Notes: generated by a model from the letters alone, not told the origin. A stretch of 64,000 nucleotides of DNA from Litoribrevibacter euphylliae (GCF_042646085.1 NZ_JBHRSZ010000001.1:1-64000), one strand, 5' to 3'. Numbered from the stretch's first letter, positions 9,901 through 19,110 are shown. Translations and numbers: made by a program.

Positions 9901-10659
9901 TTATAACGCAGGCAGGTAATGGTTCACGGCTTCACTGACATCTTTAGCAAGTGGTGCTGGCGGTGTCAGTTTTAATTCATCCCCTGGCTGGTATTTACCT
10001 GTTCTTACTAAACAGGCCGTGATGCCGGCTTTTCTGGCACCTTCTATGTCGCCATAGACATCATCACCAATCATTAGAATCTCATGTTTGTTACAACCGG
10101 TTGTTGCAATGACTTGGTCAAAGAAGGTTTTCGACGGTTTACCGGTAATGATGGCATTCTGATCGGAGGCGTATTCCAGCGCCTTCACAAACGGGCCTGC
10201 ATCGAGATGAAGTCGGTCCTCACCTTTGTAATAGCGATTATTGCCGATGGCAATCAAAGGGGCGCCGGAGTTTAAAATATCAAAGGCCGTATCCAGATTT
10301 TGATAGGTTAGGTCGTCTTCTGCATCCCCGATAACAACCGCCGAATAGGGCGGTTTTTCGAGATCTGTAAACTCGGGTTTGATGTTCTTATGAACGAGGC
10401 AATAGGGATTCAGTTTATTGGCTATGCACCACTGCTGGGCTGCTTCAGGTGCCGTGAAGAGTTGATCTCCGGTAATTTGAAAGCCCATGTTGTGTAATTC
10501 ATCTAACACCTGTTGTTTGGTCTTTCGTGAGGTGTTGGTAATGAACCTTAAAATCAAACCGCCGTGTTCAAGACGATTAATGGTTTTAGCCGCTCCTTCG
10601 ATGGGGTGGCTGCCTTCATAGAGTACACCACTTAAATCAAACAGAATGGCCTTGATCAT
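9901..10659 (-). CDS. LHPP-like HAD-IIA family hydrolase
   Basis: A 252-residue haloacid-dehalogenase-superfamily phosphatase with a C2a cap. Motif I is DLSGVLY (nucleophile Asp8). The second acidic residue usual in phosphatases (DxD) is Ser, as in the LHPP branch (phospholysine/phosphohistidine inorganic pyrophosphate phosphatase). Further LHPP-like stretches are YYKGEDRLHLDAGPF, GKPSKTFF and the metal-binding motif IGDDVYGDIEGARKAG. A typical NagD nucleotidase would carry DxDG, so LHPP-like is the better call, though the substrate is unproven. The ATG has GAGGG 8 bases upstream. The gene converges on the upstream kinase and is divergent from the diguanylate cyclase. Confidence 0.8.
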   Translation of the reverse strand: MIKAILFDLSGVLYEGSHPIEGAAKTINRLEHGGLILRFITNTSRKTKQQVLDELHNMGFQITGDQLFTAPEAAQQWCIANKLNPYCLVHKNIKPEFTDLEKPPYSAVVIGDAEDDLTYQNLDTAFDILNSGAPLIAIGNNRYYKGEDRLHLDAGPFVKALEYASDQNAIITGKPSKTFFDQVIATTGCNKHEILMIGDDVYGDIEGARKAGITACLVRTGKYQPGDELKLTPPAPLAKDVSEAVNHYLPAL

Positions 10660-10866
10660 GATCTAGCCCTCACACAGCAGGTGCGTTCATATCCTTCTTT
10701 AAGTCTTCATTTAGTATAGATGCTTCACCCTGAGTTGACCCAAGAGTAGCGAAATCAGGGCTTATGAACTATATATAAGAGACCTTACAAAACCATTTCA
10801 GTCATTCATGTTTTGTATGGCTGGTGTAGCTGAAGTACTGTAGTCAGAATTCATGAGGATATCAGG

Positions 10867-12165
10867 ATGAAAGGGGCCGATATTCCAGAAACCTCGATCA
10901 AGCTACTTGATCAAATGACCCGCTTTTTCAAACAAGCAACATACTATCTACTCATATGGAATAATCGAGTCGTCGATATTTCTCCTAAGCTGTTGGACTT
11001 GTTGGACTACCCTTCCTTTGCTCAGTTTCCCGACTTTTTTGCAGAGCTTATTCCAAAAGAACACCCAAAAGAGTTTTTGGTCTATCACCTCTTGTTTGCC
11101 AATCAAGAGCACCGTGAAAACTATGATCTCAAGTTGGAAGGGCGACATGGTCGTGTGGTGACCATACGCTTCAGTGCTCAGCAGATTTGTGTGGATGAGC
11201 ATCAAAGTGTCGGCATGTTGATTGGCGAAGACGTGACCTATCAACAGAAAAAACTGGAAGATCTTAGTGCCGATTCCAGCTTGTTTACCTTCAATCCTTA
11301 TTCCATTGCCATTACGGACCCTCATGGGGTAATTCTCAAAGTGAACCCTAAGTTTTTAAATAAAACCCATTTCGAGGCAGAAGAAGTTCAAGGTCAGAAT
11401 ATTTTTAATATCAAGACCTTACCTGAGTGCAGTAAAGAAGAACTGCTAAAAGACATTCTGAACCATAACGATTATCGGGCTGAGTTTTTGAGTTATACCC
11501 GTGAAGGCTTCCAATACGACGAAGATGTGTATGTGATTCCTGTGTATAAGTACGGTGAATTGACCAGCTTGCTGTTCATTGGTGAAGACATTTCAACGAA
11601 AAAGCGGTTATTGATGAACCTCGAACAGAAAGCCTATTACGATGATTTAACCGGATATTATCGAAAAGACATAGGTCGTTCATTACTGCATGAAGTCTGT
11701 GAATCAGGTGATCCGTTTGGTTTGTTTTTTATTGATTATCGGGATTTCAAAGGCATCAATGATCGGTGTGGTCATCATGTGGGTGATGAGGTGTTAAAGC
11801 TTGGGGCTCAGTTTATCAAGAATGCGTTACGCACTCAGGATATTTTGATTCGTTGGGGAGGTGATGAGTTCATTATTATTGTGCCGACATTGCATGAGAC
11901 GAGAGCCATGGATGTAGTGGCGAATAAGATTCGTGAAGCCTTTATCGAAATGGAAATTGACGATCAGGTGTATCTGGCAGACATCGACATTGGTGGCTGC
12001 TATTGCAGTTCAGGTGCATCGGCCAGTTATGCCTTAGAAGTCTTGAAGGTGGCTGATGCCAATATGTATATGGCCAAACAGGGAGGATTACCGTTTTACA
12101 TTACCGAGTTTGGTGACGGGGGGCAGTCGCAGAATTCACACCTAGAAATGAGCATAGTGAAGTAG
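10867..12165 (+). CDS. PAS-domain diguanylate cyclase
   Basis: A 432-residue soluble protein with two PAS-like domains (about 20-130 and 135-255) and a C-terminal GGDEF domain (about 260-415). The active-site motif is intact as GGDEF at residues 331-335. An RxxD inhibitory site (RTQD) lies five residues before it, so product-feedback inhibition is expected. It makes cyclic di-GMP from two GTP in response to an unidentified signal sensed by the PAS domains. No transmembrane segment is visible. GAGGATATCAGG precedes the ATG. No EAL domain or effector gene is adjacent. Confidence 0.93.
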   Translation: MKGADIPETSIKLLDQMTRFFKQATYYLLIWNNRVVDISPKLLDLLDYPSFAQFPDFFAELIPKEHPKEFLVYHLLFANQEHRENYDLKLEGRHGRVVTIRFSAQQICVDEHQSVGMLIGEDVTYQQKKLEDLSADSSLFTFNPYSIAITDPHGVILKVNPKFLNKTHFEAEEVQGQNIFNIKTLPECSKEELLKDILNHNDYRAEFLSYTREGFQYDEDVYVIPVYKYGELTSLLFIGEDISTKKRLLMNLEQKAYYDDLTGYYRKDIGRSLLHEVCESGDPFGLFFIDYRDFKGINDRCGHHVGDEVLKLGAQFIKNALRTQDILIRWGGDEFIIIVPTLHETRAMDVVANKIREAFIEMEIDDQVYLADIDIGGCYCSSGASASYALEVLKVADANMYMAKQGGLPFYITEFGDGGQSQNSHLEMSIVK

Positions 12166-12190
12166 TTAATCCTGTTATGATATTTATCCG

Positions 12191-13054
12191 CTATTCCACT
12201 TCGTTCAACTGCCAGTCATAGTGGTAGCTAATATCAGTGTCCTTCGAGTAGGTTTTCAGCTGTTTCAGCAATTCAGGTTCGGCATACTGCATTAGGTGTT
12301 TAATTACGTTGGCTTCATTGTCGCCAAAATCTTCTTGATACCAAGAGTAAATTTTTGAGAGCTCAACTTGGTCTTCTTCCCAATACACGCCGCGTTGATG
12401 ATTGACATAACGGTGCGCGCCTTGTTTTAGAAGCCGTTCCAGATTGTTGGCGGTATAGGCCTGTTTTGCAAGATTAGGGCAAGACAAGCTGGCGCAATTT
12501 ACTGCGTAATGAATGCGTGCGTCTTGCCAAATGGGGCGGAGAATTCGGTGTTCGATGTCATTCAATGTGAGTTCTTGATTGGCAATCTTGATGATCTCAT
12601 CGTCCCATGGACCAAAAGAGAAAAAACCTTCTCCCAAATCTCGAATGCTGGTTACCGGGTAGTGATCCAAAATCACATCAATGGTCAGCGCATTGTAGAG
12701 GTTAATCCAATACGCCATTTGTTCGTCTTTTGAATACAGGCGAGGGTCTAGATGACTTAATTGAGCGAGGTAGGTTTTTAATTGCTGGTGGTCGGTGGCT
12801 GTGACGCGTTTGTAGTCATAAAGGTTTATTGCACTGGGATGGCTTGTAAGTAAGTACTTATTTAGGTTGTCTTGCCATAGAGAATGATCAATGGTGTTGG
12901 TGTTGCTTTCATCGCTTTGATTCCAGAATCTCCACTCTTCGGCCTTTAGTATTTGACTCAACAGTAACAGCGACACCAAGACCAGAGTCCGAAGGAAATT
13001 AAATCCATGAACTCGTTCGGGGGCTGGCGTGCGGTTGTGGTTAGTCAAAGGCAT
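12191..13054 (-). CDS. exported DUF547 domain protein
   Basis: A 287-residue protein with an N-terminal hydrophobic stretch (LRTLVLVSLLLLSQILKAEE) acting as a signal peptide or anchor, then a DUF547 domain recognisable by KDEQMAYWINLYNALTIDVI and YAVNCASLSCPNLA. The family is widespread and uncharacterised; a papain/transglutaminase-like fold with a conserved Cys has been suggested for it. The ATG at 13054 is preferred over an in-frame TTG at 13063 because GAG lies at a suitable distance upstream. It is the last gene before the AMMECR1/MEMO pair on the same strand, but an 87-base gap leaves cotranscription open. Confidence 0.8.
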   Translation of the reverse strand: MPLTNHNRTPAPERVHGFNFLRTLVLVSLLLLSQILKAEEWRFWNQSDESNTNTIDHSLWQDNLNKYLLTSHPSAINLYDYKRVTATDHQQLKTYLAQLSHLDPRLYSKDEQMAYWINLYNALTIDVILDHYPVTSIRDLGEGFFSFGPWDDEIIKIANQELTLNDIEHRILRPIWQDARIHYAVNCASLSCPNLAKQAYTANNLERLLKQGAHRYVNHQRGVYWEEDQVELSKIYSWYQEDFGDNEANVIKHLMQYAEPELLKQLKTYSKDTDISYHYDWQLNEVE

Positions 13055-13150
13055 GATACTCAATGCTCGTGTTGAAGTGGGTGGGCCAGAATTAGATTGG
13101 CATTGTCTTTTGTATATATTCTCTTTTGAACTGGAATCACAGTAAAAGTT

Positions 13151-13720
13151 TCATTCGCTAAAAGACAAGGTGTGATAGCGATACGCCGTCAGTTGATCCG
13201 ACCAATGCTTCCTGGCAAGACCTGCTTTTAATCTGAGGTGATCCAGAAACTGCACTTTATCCGGCAGTTGTTCCCACACTGTCGGTAAGAAGGTTGCGGT
13301 GGCAAAGCCGTCACGAATGGTTATTCCATCTTTAAAAGGGGTCAGCTTAGACAGCAGCTCGGCTTCCGAATGGCAAGGAATTTCGATTTGGGGGCTGATC
13401 ACTGAAATCTCAATATTCAAGTGGGGCAAGTCCGCTTGTGTTACTGGTGAAAAACGTGAATCCCGAAATGCTGAAGCATAAGCATGTTCGACAACGTCTG
13501 CGACCAGTGGTTGATAGGCTGTTAAGGAACCAATGCAACCCTTGAGTTCGCCGTGAAGATGCAAGGTAACAAAGCAGGAGGCCATCTCTTGAAGCGGTTC
13601 CTCATAAGCACTCGATGTCACCGTCAGTGCGCAGCCGTGTTGCAGGCCATAAGCAATGCTTTCTCTGGCAAGGGTAAGTAAGGTGTGCTGCTGCGGGGGA
13701 CTTAACTCAAAACAGGGCAT
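13151..13720 (-). CDS. amrA: AMMECR1 domain protein (AmmeMemoRadiSam system protein A)
   Basis: A 189-residue protein matching the AMMECR1 family; the hallmark LHGELKGCIGSLTAYQPL contains the LRGCIG-type motif. The biochemical function of the family is not established. The start overlaps the end of the MEMO-family gene by 14 bases, which indicates translational coupling. With the divergent radical-SAM gene these form the recurrent three-gene AmmeMemoRadiSam set, suggesting the proteins act together on one unknown cytoplasmic substrate. Confidence 0.92.
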   Translation of the reverse strand: MPCFELSPPQQHTLLTLARESIAYGLQHGCALTVTSSAYEEPLQEMASCFVTLHLHGELKGCIGSLTAYQPLVADVVEHAYASAFRDSRFSPVTQADLPHLNIEISVISPQIEIPCHSEAELLSKLTPFKDGITIRDGFATATFLPTVWEQLPDKVQFLDHLRLKAGLARKHWSDQLTAYRYHTLSFSE

Positions 13721-14495
13721 AGGCGGCGTATCCTACGACCTGATCTTTAGAGCCTGCGGTATCTCCTGAATTTCTAAGATCTAATTGAGAAATGTGCATT
13801 CTATGATGTTGCGCGGCTTGCATCATGCCATTGAGCGGGTAGCAACCGCAGGCATGATCGCAGGTAATGTCGGTATCAAAGTGCTCTATTTTTTTGCAGG
13901 TTTCACCGTCCACTGCCTTTGCATGTTCGTAGTTGTGGTAATGGCTGAGGTCGGTGCTGACCACAAATAAGGTTTCTTCGCCCCCCCATAGCACATCTAT
14001 CACTTTGCTGACCAATGTCGGTCCGGCTTGACCCACTACCAACGGGATGATTTTAAAGTCATCGAGAACGCATTGAAGAAAAGGCAGTTGCACTTCGAGG
14101 CTGTGTTCATAGGCATGGGCATGGGGGCTGACTTTGACGCCCTCGAGGGTTTTAATCTTAGTTAACGCTTCCTGATCTACTTCTATTTCGCCCAGTGGCG
14201 TTCTGAATAAACTGGTGTCAGGGATAGCAATGCCTTGCAAGGGAACCCGATGCGACGGACCAAGCAAGACCACCCGTGAGATTTGTTGGTGATAGGCCTT
14301 GAGTTGGCTGTAGCCGGAAGCAGCAATGGCACCGGAATAGACGTAACCGGCATGAGGACAGATTAACACCTTAGGGCACACTTGCACTGCATCATTGGCG
14401 ACGGCTTCAGACAGCATTTGAGTGACCAGCACAGACAGTTGTTCTTCCCCTTCTGGATAGAAACTGCCCGCAACCGCAGGTTGGCGTATGTACAT
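13707..14495 (-). CDS. amrB: MEMO family protein (AmmeMemoRadiSam system protein B)
   Basis: A 262-residue protein of the MEMO family, structurally related to non-heme-iron class III extradiol dioxygenases. Key pieces are RQPAVAGSFYP at the N-terminus, LLGPSHRVPLQG, the central HAHAYEHSLEVQLPFLQ and VVSTDLSHYH; the His residues in these segments are the expected metal ligands. Human MEMO has been linked to iron or copper handling, but the bacterial role is unknown. The ATG at 14495 fits the usual family start; an in-frame GTG at 14516 would add seven residues. It is coupled to the AMMECR1 gene downstream. Confidence 0.92.
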   Translation of the reverse strand: MYIRQPAVAGSFYPEGEEQLSVLVTQMLSEAVANDAVQVCPKVLICPHAGYVYSGAIAASGYSQLKAYHQQISRVVLLGPSHRVPLQGIAIPDTSLFRTPLGEIEVDQEALTKIKTLEGVKVSPHAHAYEHSLEVQLPFLQCVLDDFKIIPLVVGQAGPTLVSKVIDVLWGGEETLFVVSTDLSHYHNYEHAKAVDGETCKKIEHFDTDITCDHACGCYPLNGMMQAAQHHRMHISQLDLRNSGDTAGSKDQVVGYAAYALF

Positions 14496-14684
14496 ATTCA
14501 GACCCACTTTACTCACCCATTTTCTTCACCCGCTTTGTCCAATTTGGACTAAATTTAAAGATGACCTTAGATTGTTTTGGGTGAGCTCATTCAGTTTTCT
14601 GAGACTGTTTTTTGTTCAAAGACTACTTTTAGTTTAGCAGCAACACACAGTTTTGAAGGTTGCATCTATATTTTCAGAGGTAGT

Positions 14685-14691
14685 AAGGAGG
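14685..14691 (+). promoter_or_regulatory. strong ribosome binding site deciding the amrS start
   Basis: AAGGAGG five bases before the ATG at 14697 is a near-perfect Shine-Dalgarno sequence. It favours this start over the longer reading frame that opens with TTG at 14577, whose extra 40 residues show no family similarity. Confidence 0.8.
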
Positions 14692-14696
14692 TCGAC

Positions 14697-15806
14697 ATGG
14701 CTTCGGTGAAACCTCAAACGCCACCTGCGCACTTTCCGACGAAATACTGGCATGCCGTAGATAAAGATCGGATTCAGTGCGACCTGTGTCCTCGTGCCTG
14801 TAAACTTCATGAAGGGCAACGGGGGCTGTGTTACGTTCGAGGCCGGGAAGACGATCAGGTGATGCTCTATTCCTATGGCCGATCCAGCGGCTTCTGTGTC
14901 GATCCCATTGAGAAAAAACCGCTGAATCACTTTTATCCGGGCAGTTCGGTGCTTTCTTTTGGCACGGCGGGTTGTAACCTGGCCTGTAAGTTTTGCCAAA
15001 ACTGGGATATGAGTAAATCCCGAGAAATGGATACCCTGGCTGACAGCGCCATGCCGGATACTTTGGCAGAAGCGGCCTCGAATCTCGGATGTAAAAGCGT
15101 GGCCTTTACTTACAACGATCCGGTTATTTTTCTTGAATATGCGGTGGATACGGCACTGGCATGTGAGCACCATGGTATCAATTCTGTGGCTGTCACGGCC
15201 GGTTACATTTGTGATCAACCTCGACAAGATTTCTTTCGTCATATGAACGCCGTTAATGTGGATTTGAAAGCGTTTTCGCAGCGTTTCTACAAGCATCTTT
15301 GTGGTGCTGATCTCGACGCCGTGTTGGATACGTTGCGTTACCTCAAGCATGAAACGCAGTGCTGGCTAGAAATTACTACGCTATTGATTCCCGATGAGAA
15401 CGACAGTGATGCTGAACTCGAAGAGATGACCCAATGGTTGTTTGAGGAATTGGGAGCGGATGTGCCATTGCATTTCAGTGCTTTTCATCCGGATTGGAAA
15501 ATGCGCGATAAACCTCATACGCCAGCAGCGACCTTAACCCGAGCTCGGCGCATCGCTTTAGATGCGGGGTTGAATTATGTCTACACCGGCAATGTTCATG
15601 ACACCGCAGGCAGCAGTACCTATTGCCCTATGTGTGATATGCGGGTCATCGAACGGGACTGGTACGAGCTGGGCGCGTGGCAATTGGATGGTTCTGGCCA
15701 TTGTCTGAATTGCGGTCATCAGATCCCTGGGATGTTCCAAGGCGAAGCCGGTAATTGGGGCGCGAAGCGTTTGCCAGTCAGACTCGCCAATCATCTGAAC
15801 CCTTAA
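14697..15806 (+). CDS. amrS: AmmeMemoRadiSam system radical SAM enzyme
   Basis: A 369-residue radical S-adenosylmethionine enzyme. The 4Fe-4S-binding CxxxCxxC motif is Cys93, Cys97 and Cys100 (GCNLACKFCQNW). Before it lies a cysteine-rich N-terminal element (CDLCPRACKLHEGQRGLC). After the barrel comes a C-terminal zinc-ribbon-like tail (YCPMCDMRV ... CLNCGH). Enzymes of this type resemble pyruvate-formate-lyase activases, but the substrate of this branch is unknown. It is divergent from the AMMECR1-MEMO pair with about 200 bases between starts, so both sides may share a control region. Confidence 0.93.
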   Translation: MASVKPQTPPAHFPTKYWHAVDKDRIQCDLCPRACKLHEGQRGLCYVRGREDDQVMLYSYGRSSGFCVDPIEKKPLNHFYPGSSVLSFGTAGCNLACKFCQNWDMSKSREMDTLADSAMPDTLAEAASNLGCKSVAFTYNDPVIFLEYAVDTALACEHHGINSVAVTAGYICDQPRQDFFRHMNAVNVDLKAFSQRFYKHLCGADLDAVLDTLRYLKHETQCWLEITTLLIPDENDSDAELEEMTQWLFEELGADVPLHFSAFHPDWKMRDKPHTPAATLTRARRIALDAGLNYVYTGNVHDTAGSSTYCPMCDMRVIERDWYELGAWQLDGSGHCLNCGHQIPGMFQGEAGNWGAKRLPVRLANHLNP

Positions 15807-15920
15807 AACTTTACTGTCATAAATTATTCAAAGGTTCCTTAGCTTTATTTGTGGAACTTCTGAGCTAGTATTACTTCAAATGCAGTGATTTGAACACTTT
15901 GTCTAAGTCAAGGAACGATT

Positions 15921-16949
15921 ATGAAACCTTATATACCTCTAGCGTCTGCGGTAGTTCTATCTGCTTTCTCTGTGTATTCCGTTGCTGAACCGATCAAGCC
16001 GATTCCTCAAGAATCCGGTTTCAGTGGCTCTTTGGTGGCGGGACTTTCCGCGACCAGCTATTCAAGCAATATGATTTCCGGGTTGGGGAATGACATCAGC
16101 GAATCCAATATTGACAGCCTAGACGAAGGGCCGGACTCGGAAAGCGACGTAGGTTTCGCTTTTTCGGGGGAATTGAATTACACCTTTGCGAAAACACGCA
16201 CTCAGCTGTTTCTAGGGAACGCACTTGAAGATATGGTGCGATATGACTTGTCTTTTCAGGCGGGAGTCAGGCAAGAGTTAGCGGATCAGAGCATTGTTTA
16301 TGGCGCCTTTCTGTTCTCGGCCATTCCAACAGAGGTTTATGCTGATCCGTATCAAACGGGTACAGACCGAGACGAAACCGATCGAGACTCTTCCGGTGCT
16401 CGCATTGGCTGGCAAGGCATTATGGGCTCAGGCTTAGGCGTAGAGTTGAGCCATCGTAGCGTTGAGCTGGACGATGAAGAGGCAGGACTTGATTTGTTCA
16501 ACCAGGGGCTGATTACAGCCGATCAGATGGATGACCTAAGTCGAGAAGGGGATCATAACTCGCTGTCTCTGACCTACAAAGTGATGTTGGATAAAGGTCA
16601 GTTCTTTGTGCCAGAGCTTAATTATCACGATTATGATCTGGACGGTGAAGCCATGGCCAAACAGCAATACGGCACCGCCTTATCCTATTTCTATAACACG
16701 CCAAAGTATTCCGTGGTTACTAGGGTGTTTTATTCGCACTTCGAGCATGATGAAGAAAACCCGATTTATGGCATTACTGAAGAAGGGGATTCCTTTGGCG
16801 GCAGCTTAGTCTTGTCTTACCACAACATCTTTGGTTGGCAGGATTTCTCGGGGATTGCGTCGTTGGCGTACGCCGAGTCTGATTCGGACATTAACTTCTA
16901 TGATGCTGACGTGGTGTCCGGTACGGTTGGCTTGTTGTATCGCTTTTAG
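15921..16949 (+). CDS. DUF2860-type outer membrane beta-barrel protein
   Basis: A 342-residue protein with a Sec signal peptide (IPLASAVVLSAFSVYSVAEP) followed by GFSGSLVAGLSATSYSSN, the characteristic opening of DUF2860 proteins known from Vibrio and relatives. Alternating hydrophobic/polar beta-strand patterning continues to a C-terminal aromatic residue (VGLLYRF), consistent with Bam-dependent insertion as an outer-membrane barrel. Substrate and role are unknown. A strong hairpin terminator follows about 65 bases after the stop, and the gene appears monocistronic. Confidence 0.75.
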   Translation: MKPYIPLASAVVLSAFSVYSVAEPIKPIPQESGFSGSLVAGLSATSYSSNMISGLGNDISESNIDSLDEGPDSESDVGFAFSGELNYTFAKTRTQLFLGNALEDMVRYDLSFQAGVRQELADQSIVYGAFLFSAIPTEVYADPYQTGTDRDETDRDSSGARIGWQGIMGSGLGVELSHRSVELDDEEAGLDLFNQGLITADQMDDLSREGDHNSLSLTYKVMLDKGQFFVPELNYHDYDLDGEAMAKQQYGTALSYFYNTPKYSVVTRVFYSHFEHDEENPIYGITEEGDSFGGSLVLSYHNIFGWQDFSGIASLAYAESDSDINFYDADVVSGTVGLLYRF

Positions 16950-17014
16950 ACTTTGAATCTTTTTAGATTTTGAATCTTTTTAGAGTATAAGGCTAACAAC
17001 CTTCGACGCATGAA

Positions 17015-17051
17015 AAAGGCCGAATCCACAGTAGATTCGGCCTTTCTTTTT
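17015..17051. terminator. rho-independent terminator, probably bidirectional
   Basis: A perfect 12-base stem (AAAGGCCGAATC at 17015-17026 with its complement at 17034-17045) encloses a 7-base loop and is followed by a C and a T-run on the plus strand. An A-run precedes it, giving a U-tract on the minus strand too. It separates the convergent DUF2860 gene and the small exported-protein gene. Confidence 0.92.
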
Positions 17052-17111
17052 TGGGCGTTGTTCAGAAGTCGCTATTCAGAAGCCGCTGAACCCTTCCGCG
17101 CAGTGTGATGA

Positions 17112-17735
17112 TTAGTCGATGGTGCGTGTCCACTCACCGTCTTTCATGCAAAACTCATAACGACCGCTGGAAGTATGGCCTTTGTTATCGGCAACGCTGA
17201 TGGCGGCATCACGGCAGCTTTCATTATTCTTGGTGGTTGCGTCAAGAGGAACGATGGAACCGGTCACGCCGGCCTGACGAATGCTCCAACTGACCGGAAA
17301 GCCACTTTCACCTTCGTTTAACGCTTCGGTCAGGTAGGCCGTCAGGGTTTCCCAATCCTTTGCTTTAAGACGGGCTAGTGGAGATTGTTTGATGGCCCAC
17401 TTACCGTCTTGTTGGCAGACATCGAAATTGAAGAACATCTTCTTATCGTGCTTACCCTTCAAAGAAAATCGTGTCTGGCGGCAGGGAATACCATCCTGAT
17501 TGAAGGTTACGTTCGGGCGAACGATGCCTTGAAGGTCGCTCTCTTGGGATGTCCACAACGCTTTTTCTTTGTCTTTTAAGGTGTTTAATTGTTGGCCAAT
17601 AAAGGTTTTAAATGACTCGGCTTCTGTCTTAGAGAATTCTGAAACCACAGTATCTGCCAGAAAAGTCAAATTGCCCGCATGGCTTGCTGATGTGATTGCT
17701 ATGAAACAGGCAGAAACAAGTAGTTTAAATCGCAT
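17112..17735 (-). CDS. small exported protein of unknown function
   Basis: A predicted 207-residue secreted or periplasmic protein. The start at 17735 is chosen because AGGGAG lies a few bases upstream and it gives a clean signal peptide (LLVSACFIAITSASHAG); the longer frame from 17864 adds 43 residues that hide the signal. The mature part carries two related stretches, each with a conserved Cys and a closing W-type segment (CRQTRFSLKGKHDKKMFFNF...QQDGKW and CRDAAISVADNKGHTSSGRY...MKDGEW), suggesting an internal duplication. No named family is recognised. Confidence 0.7.
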   Translation of the reverse strand: MRFKLLVSACFIAITSASHAGNLTFLADTVVSEFSKTEAESFKTFIGQQLNTLKDKEKALWTSQESDLQGIVRPNVTFNQDGIPCRQTRFSLKGKHDKKMFFNFDVCQQDGKWAIKQSPLARLKAKDWETLTAYLTEALNEGESGFPVSWSIRQAGVTGSIVPLDATTKNNESCRDAAISVADNKGHTSSGRYEFCMKDGEWTRTID

Positions 17736-18037
17736 TATGATCTCCCTAACCGCGATTACATGGTGATTACCAAAATAAGACGAGCAACGACTCGACAGGT
17801 TCCGATAAAGTGTAATCCTTCCGTGTGATATGTGAAACGCTTTTGTCGATGTAATCGGCTTCAAAAGAACGTTTTTCTGTCGTTTTGACCGTTACTTTTT
17901 ACAATCGCTTTTTACCGTCCTCTATACGAACTGGCTATTACTGACATTTCCTGACAGTGCTTTCTCCTAAAGTGGTTGTGTGGCGCGAAACACCGCCTTA
18001 CCCAGACACTTATGATACTCATAAAAGGAGAACCAAC

Positions 18038-18358
18038 ATGTCAGAATCTACCAAAGAAGCCATTGAAGTGTGTATGTTTAAATTAGTCGATGGCACAGAG
18101 CGACAGCAGTTTATGACGTCCAATGATGCCGTTGACCAATGGTTAAAAACGCAGGATGGATTCATGTTCCGTTGTCTTTCAGAAAAAGAAGACGGAACCT
18201 GGATTGATATTGTGCATTGGGCCTCCATGGAGGCGGCACATGCGGCCGGTGACAGCTTTATGGCTACCTTCAAAGATGCCGACTTCATGCGGGCTATTGA
18301 CCCACAAACGCTCAGCATGAATCATGGTCATGTAGAGCTGGCCTATCCGGCGAGTTAA
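18038..18358 (+). CDS. ABM-like dimeric alpha/beta-barrel protein
   Basis: A 106-residue cytoplasmic protein starting at the ATG preceded by AAAAGGAG (the longer frame from 17957 lacks support). Spacing of beta strands and the segment DGTWIDIVHWASMEAAHAA resemble antibiotic-biosynthesis-monooxygenase-like or other dimeric ferredoxin-like barrels, which include small monooxygenases and ligand-binding proteins. The exact reaction is unknown. It sits 40 bases before a YafY/WYL regulator on the same strand, a likely two-gene operon. Confidence 0.65.
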   Translation: MSESTKEAIEVCMFKLVDGTERQQFMTSNDAVDQWLKTQDGFMFRCLSEKEDGTWIDIVHWASMEAAHAAGDSFMATFKDADFMRAIDPQTLSMNHGHVELAYPAS

Positions 18359-18398
18359 CGCTTTTCGATTTAAGAACTTCTGAAACAATAGGCGTGAG

Positions 18399-19082
18399 AT
18401 GAATAAGGCGGAACGACTATTCCATTTAACCACTTTGCTAAAAGCACGGCGCACTGCGATCACCGCTGAGGCGTTGGCAGAGAAACTGGATGTTTCCGTT
18501 CGTACGGTGTATCGCGATATTCAGGCGCTTATTGTTTCAGGCATTCCCATCGAAGGGGAAGCCGGTGTCGGCTACCTGCTGAATCCGGGATTCGAGGTGC
18601 CGCCGCTGATGTTTAATAACGAAGAACTTCAAGCTCTGCTGGTGGGGATTCGGATGGTAAAAGCCTTTACCGACCCTGAACTCAGTTCGGCGGCTACTCA
18701 AGCGGAAGATAAAATTCTGTCAGTGTTGCCGGATCACTTGAAACGTTACGCTGAAAATCAGCCGTATTGCGTGCCAGTGTTGGATCGCGATGATGCATTA
18801 CGCCAGCGTCATTTGAATATTCGTCATGCCTGTGAGCGTAAGAATAAGCTTGCGATTGGCTATACCGATGAAAAAGGTCAATGCAGTGATCGTGTGATTT
18901 GGCCATTGGGTTTGGTCAGTTGGGGGGATCGCTGGACGCTGGTGGCCTGGTGTGAGTTACGTCAGGATTATCGCCACTTTCGCTTTGATCGTATTGTCGA
19001 ACTCAACGAAACTGGCGATACCTTTGAAACGACGGCAGATATTAATCTCAAACACTTCCTCAGTACGGTTGAAGATTCGTAA
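18399..19082 (+). CDS. YafY-type HTH/WYL transcriptional regulator
   Basis: A 227-residue regulator. The N-terminal HTH_11 (about 1-60; DVSVRTVYRDIQALIVSGIP) binds DNA. The C-terminal WYL-type domain (about 130-225; WPLGLVSWGDRWTLVAWCELR ... YRHFRFDRI) is expected to bind an effector; here the WYL tripeptide position reads WTLVAWC. WYL regulators respond to nucleic acids or small ligands and often control adjacent genes. The natural target is the upstream ABM-like gene. Confidence 0.88.
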   Translation: MNKAERLFHLTTLLKARRTAITAEALAEKLDVSVRTVYRDIQALIVSGIPIEGEAGVGYLLNPGFEVPPLMFNNEELQALLVGIRMVKAFTDPELSSAATQAEDKILSVLPDHLKRYAENQPYCVPVLDRDDALRQRHLNIRHACERKNKLAIGYTDEKGQCSDRVIWPLGLVSWGDRWTLVAWCELRQDYRHFRFDRIVELNETGDTFETTADINLKHFLSTVEDS

Positions 19083-19110
19083 CCGTACTTTAAAGAGACT
19101 TTTGGTTTCT

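Noticed and set aside
14634..15350. 238-codon minus-strand frame antisense to amrS
   Set aside because: It lies wholly over the well-supported radical SAM gene, including its CxxxCxxC motif, and its translation shows no recognisable domain.
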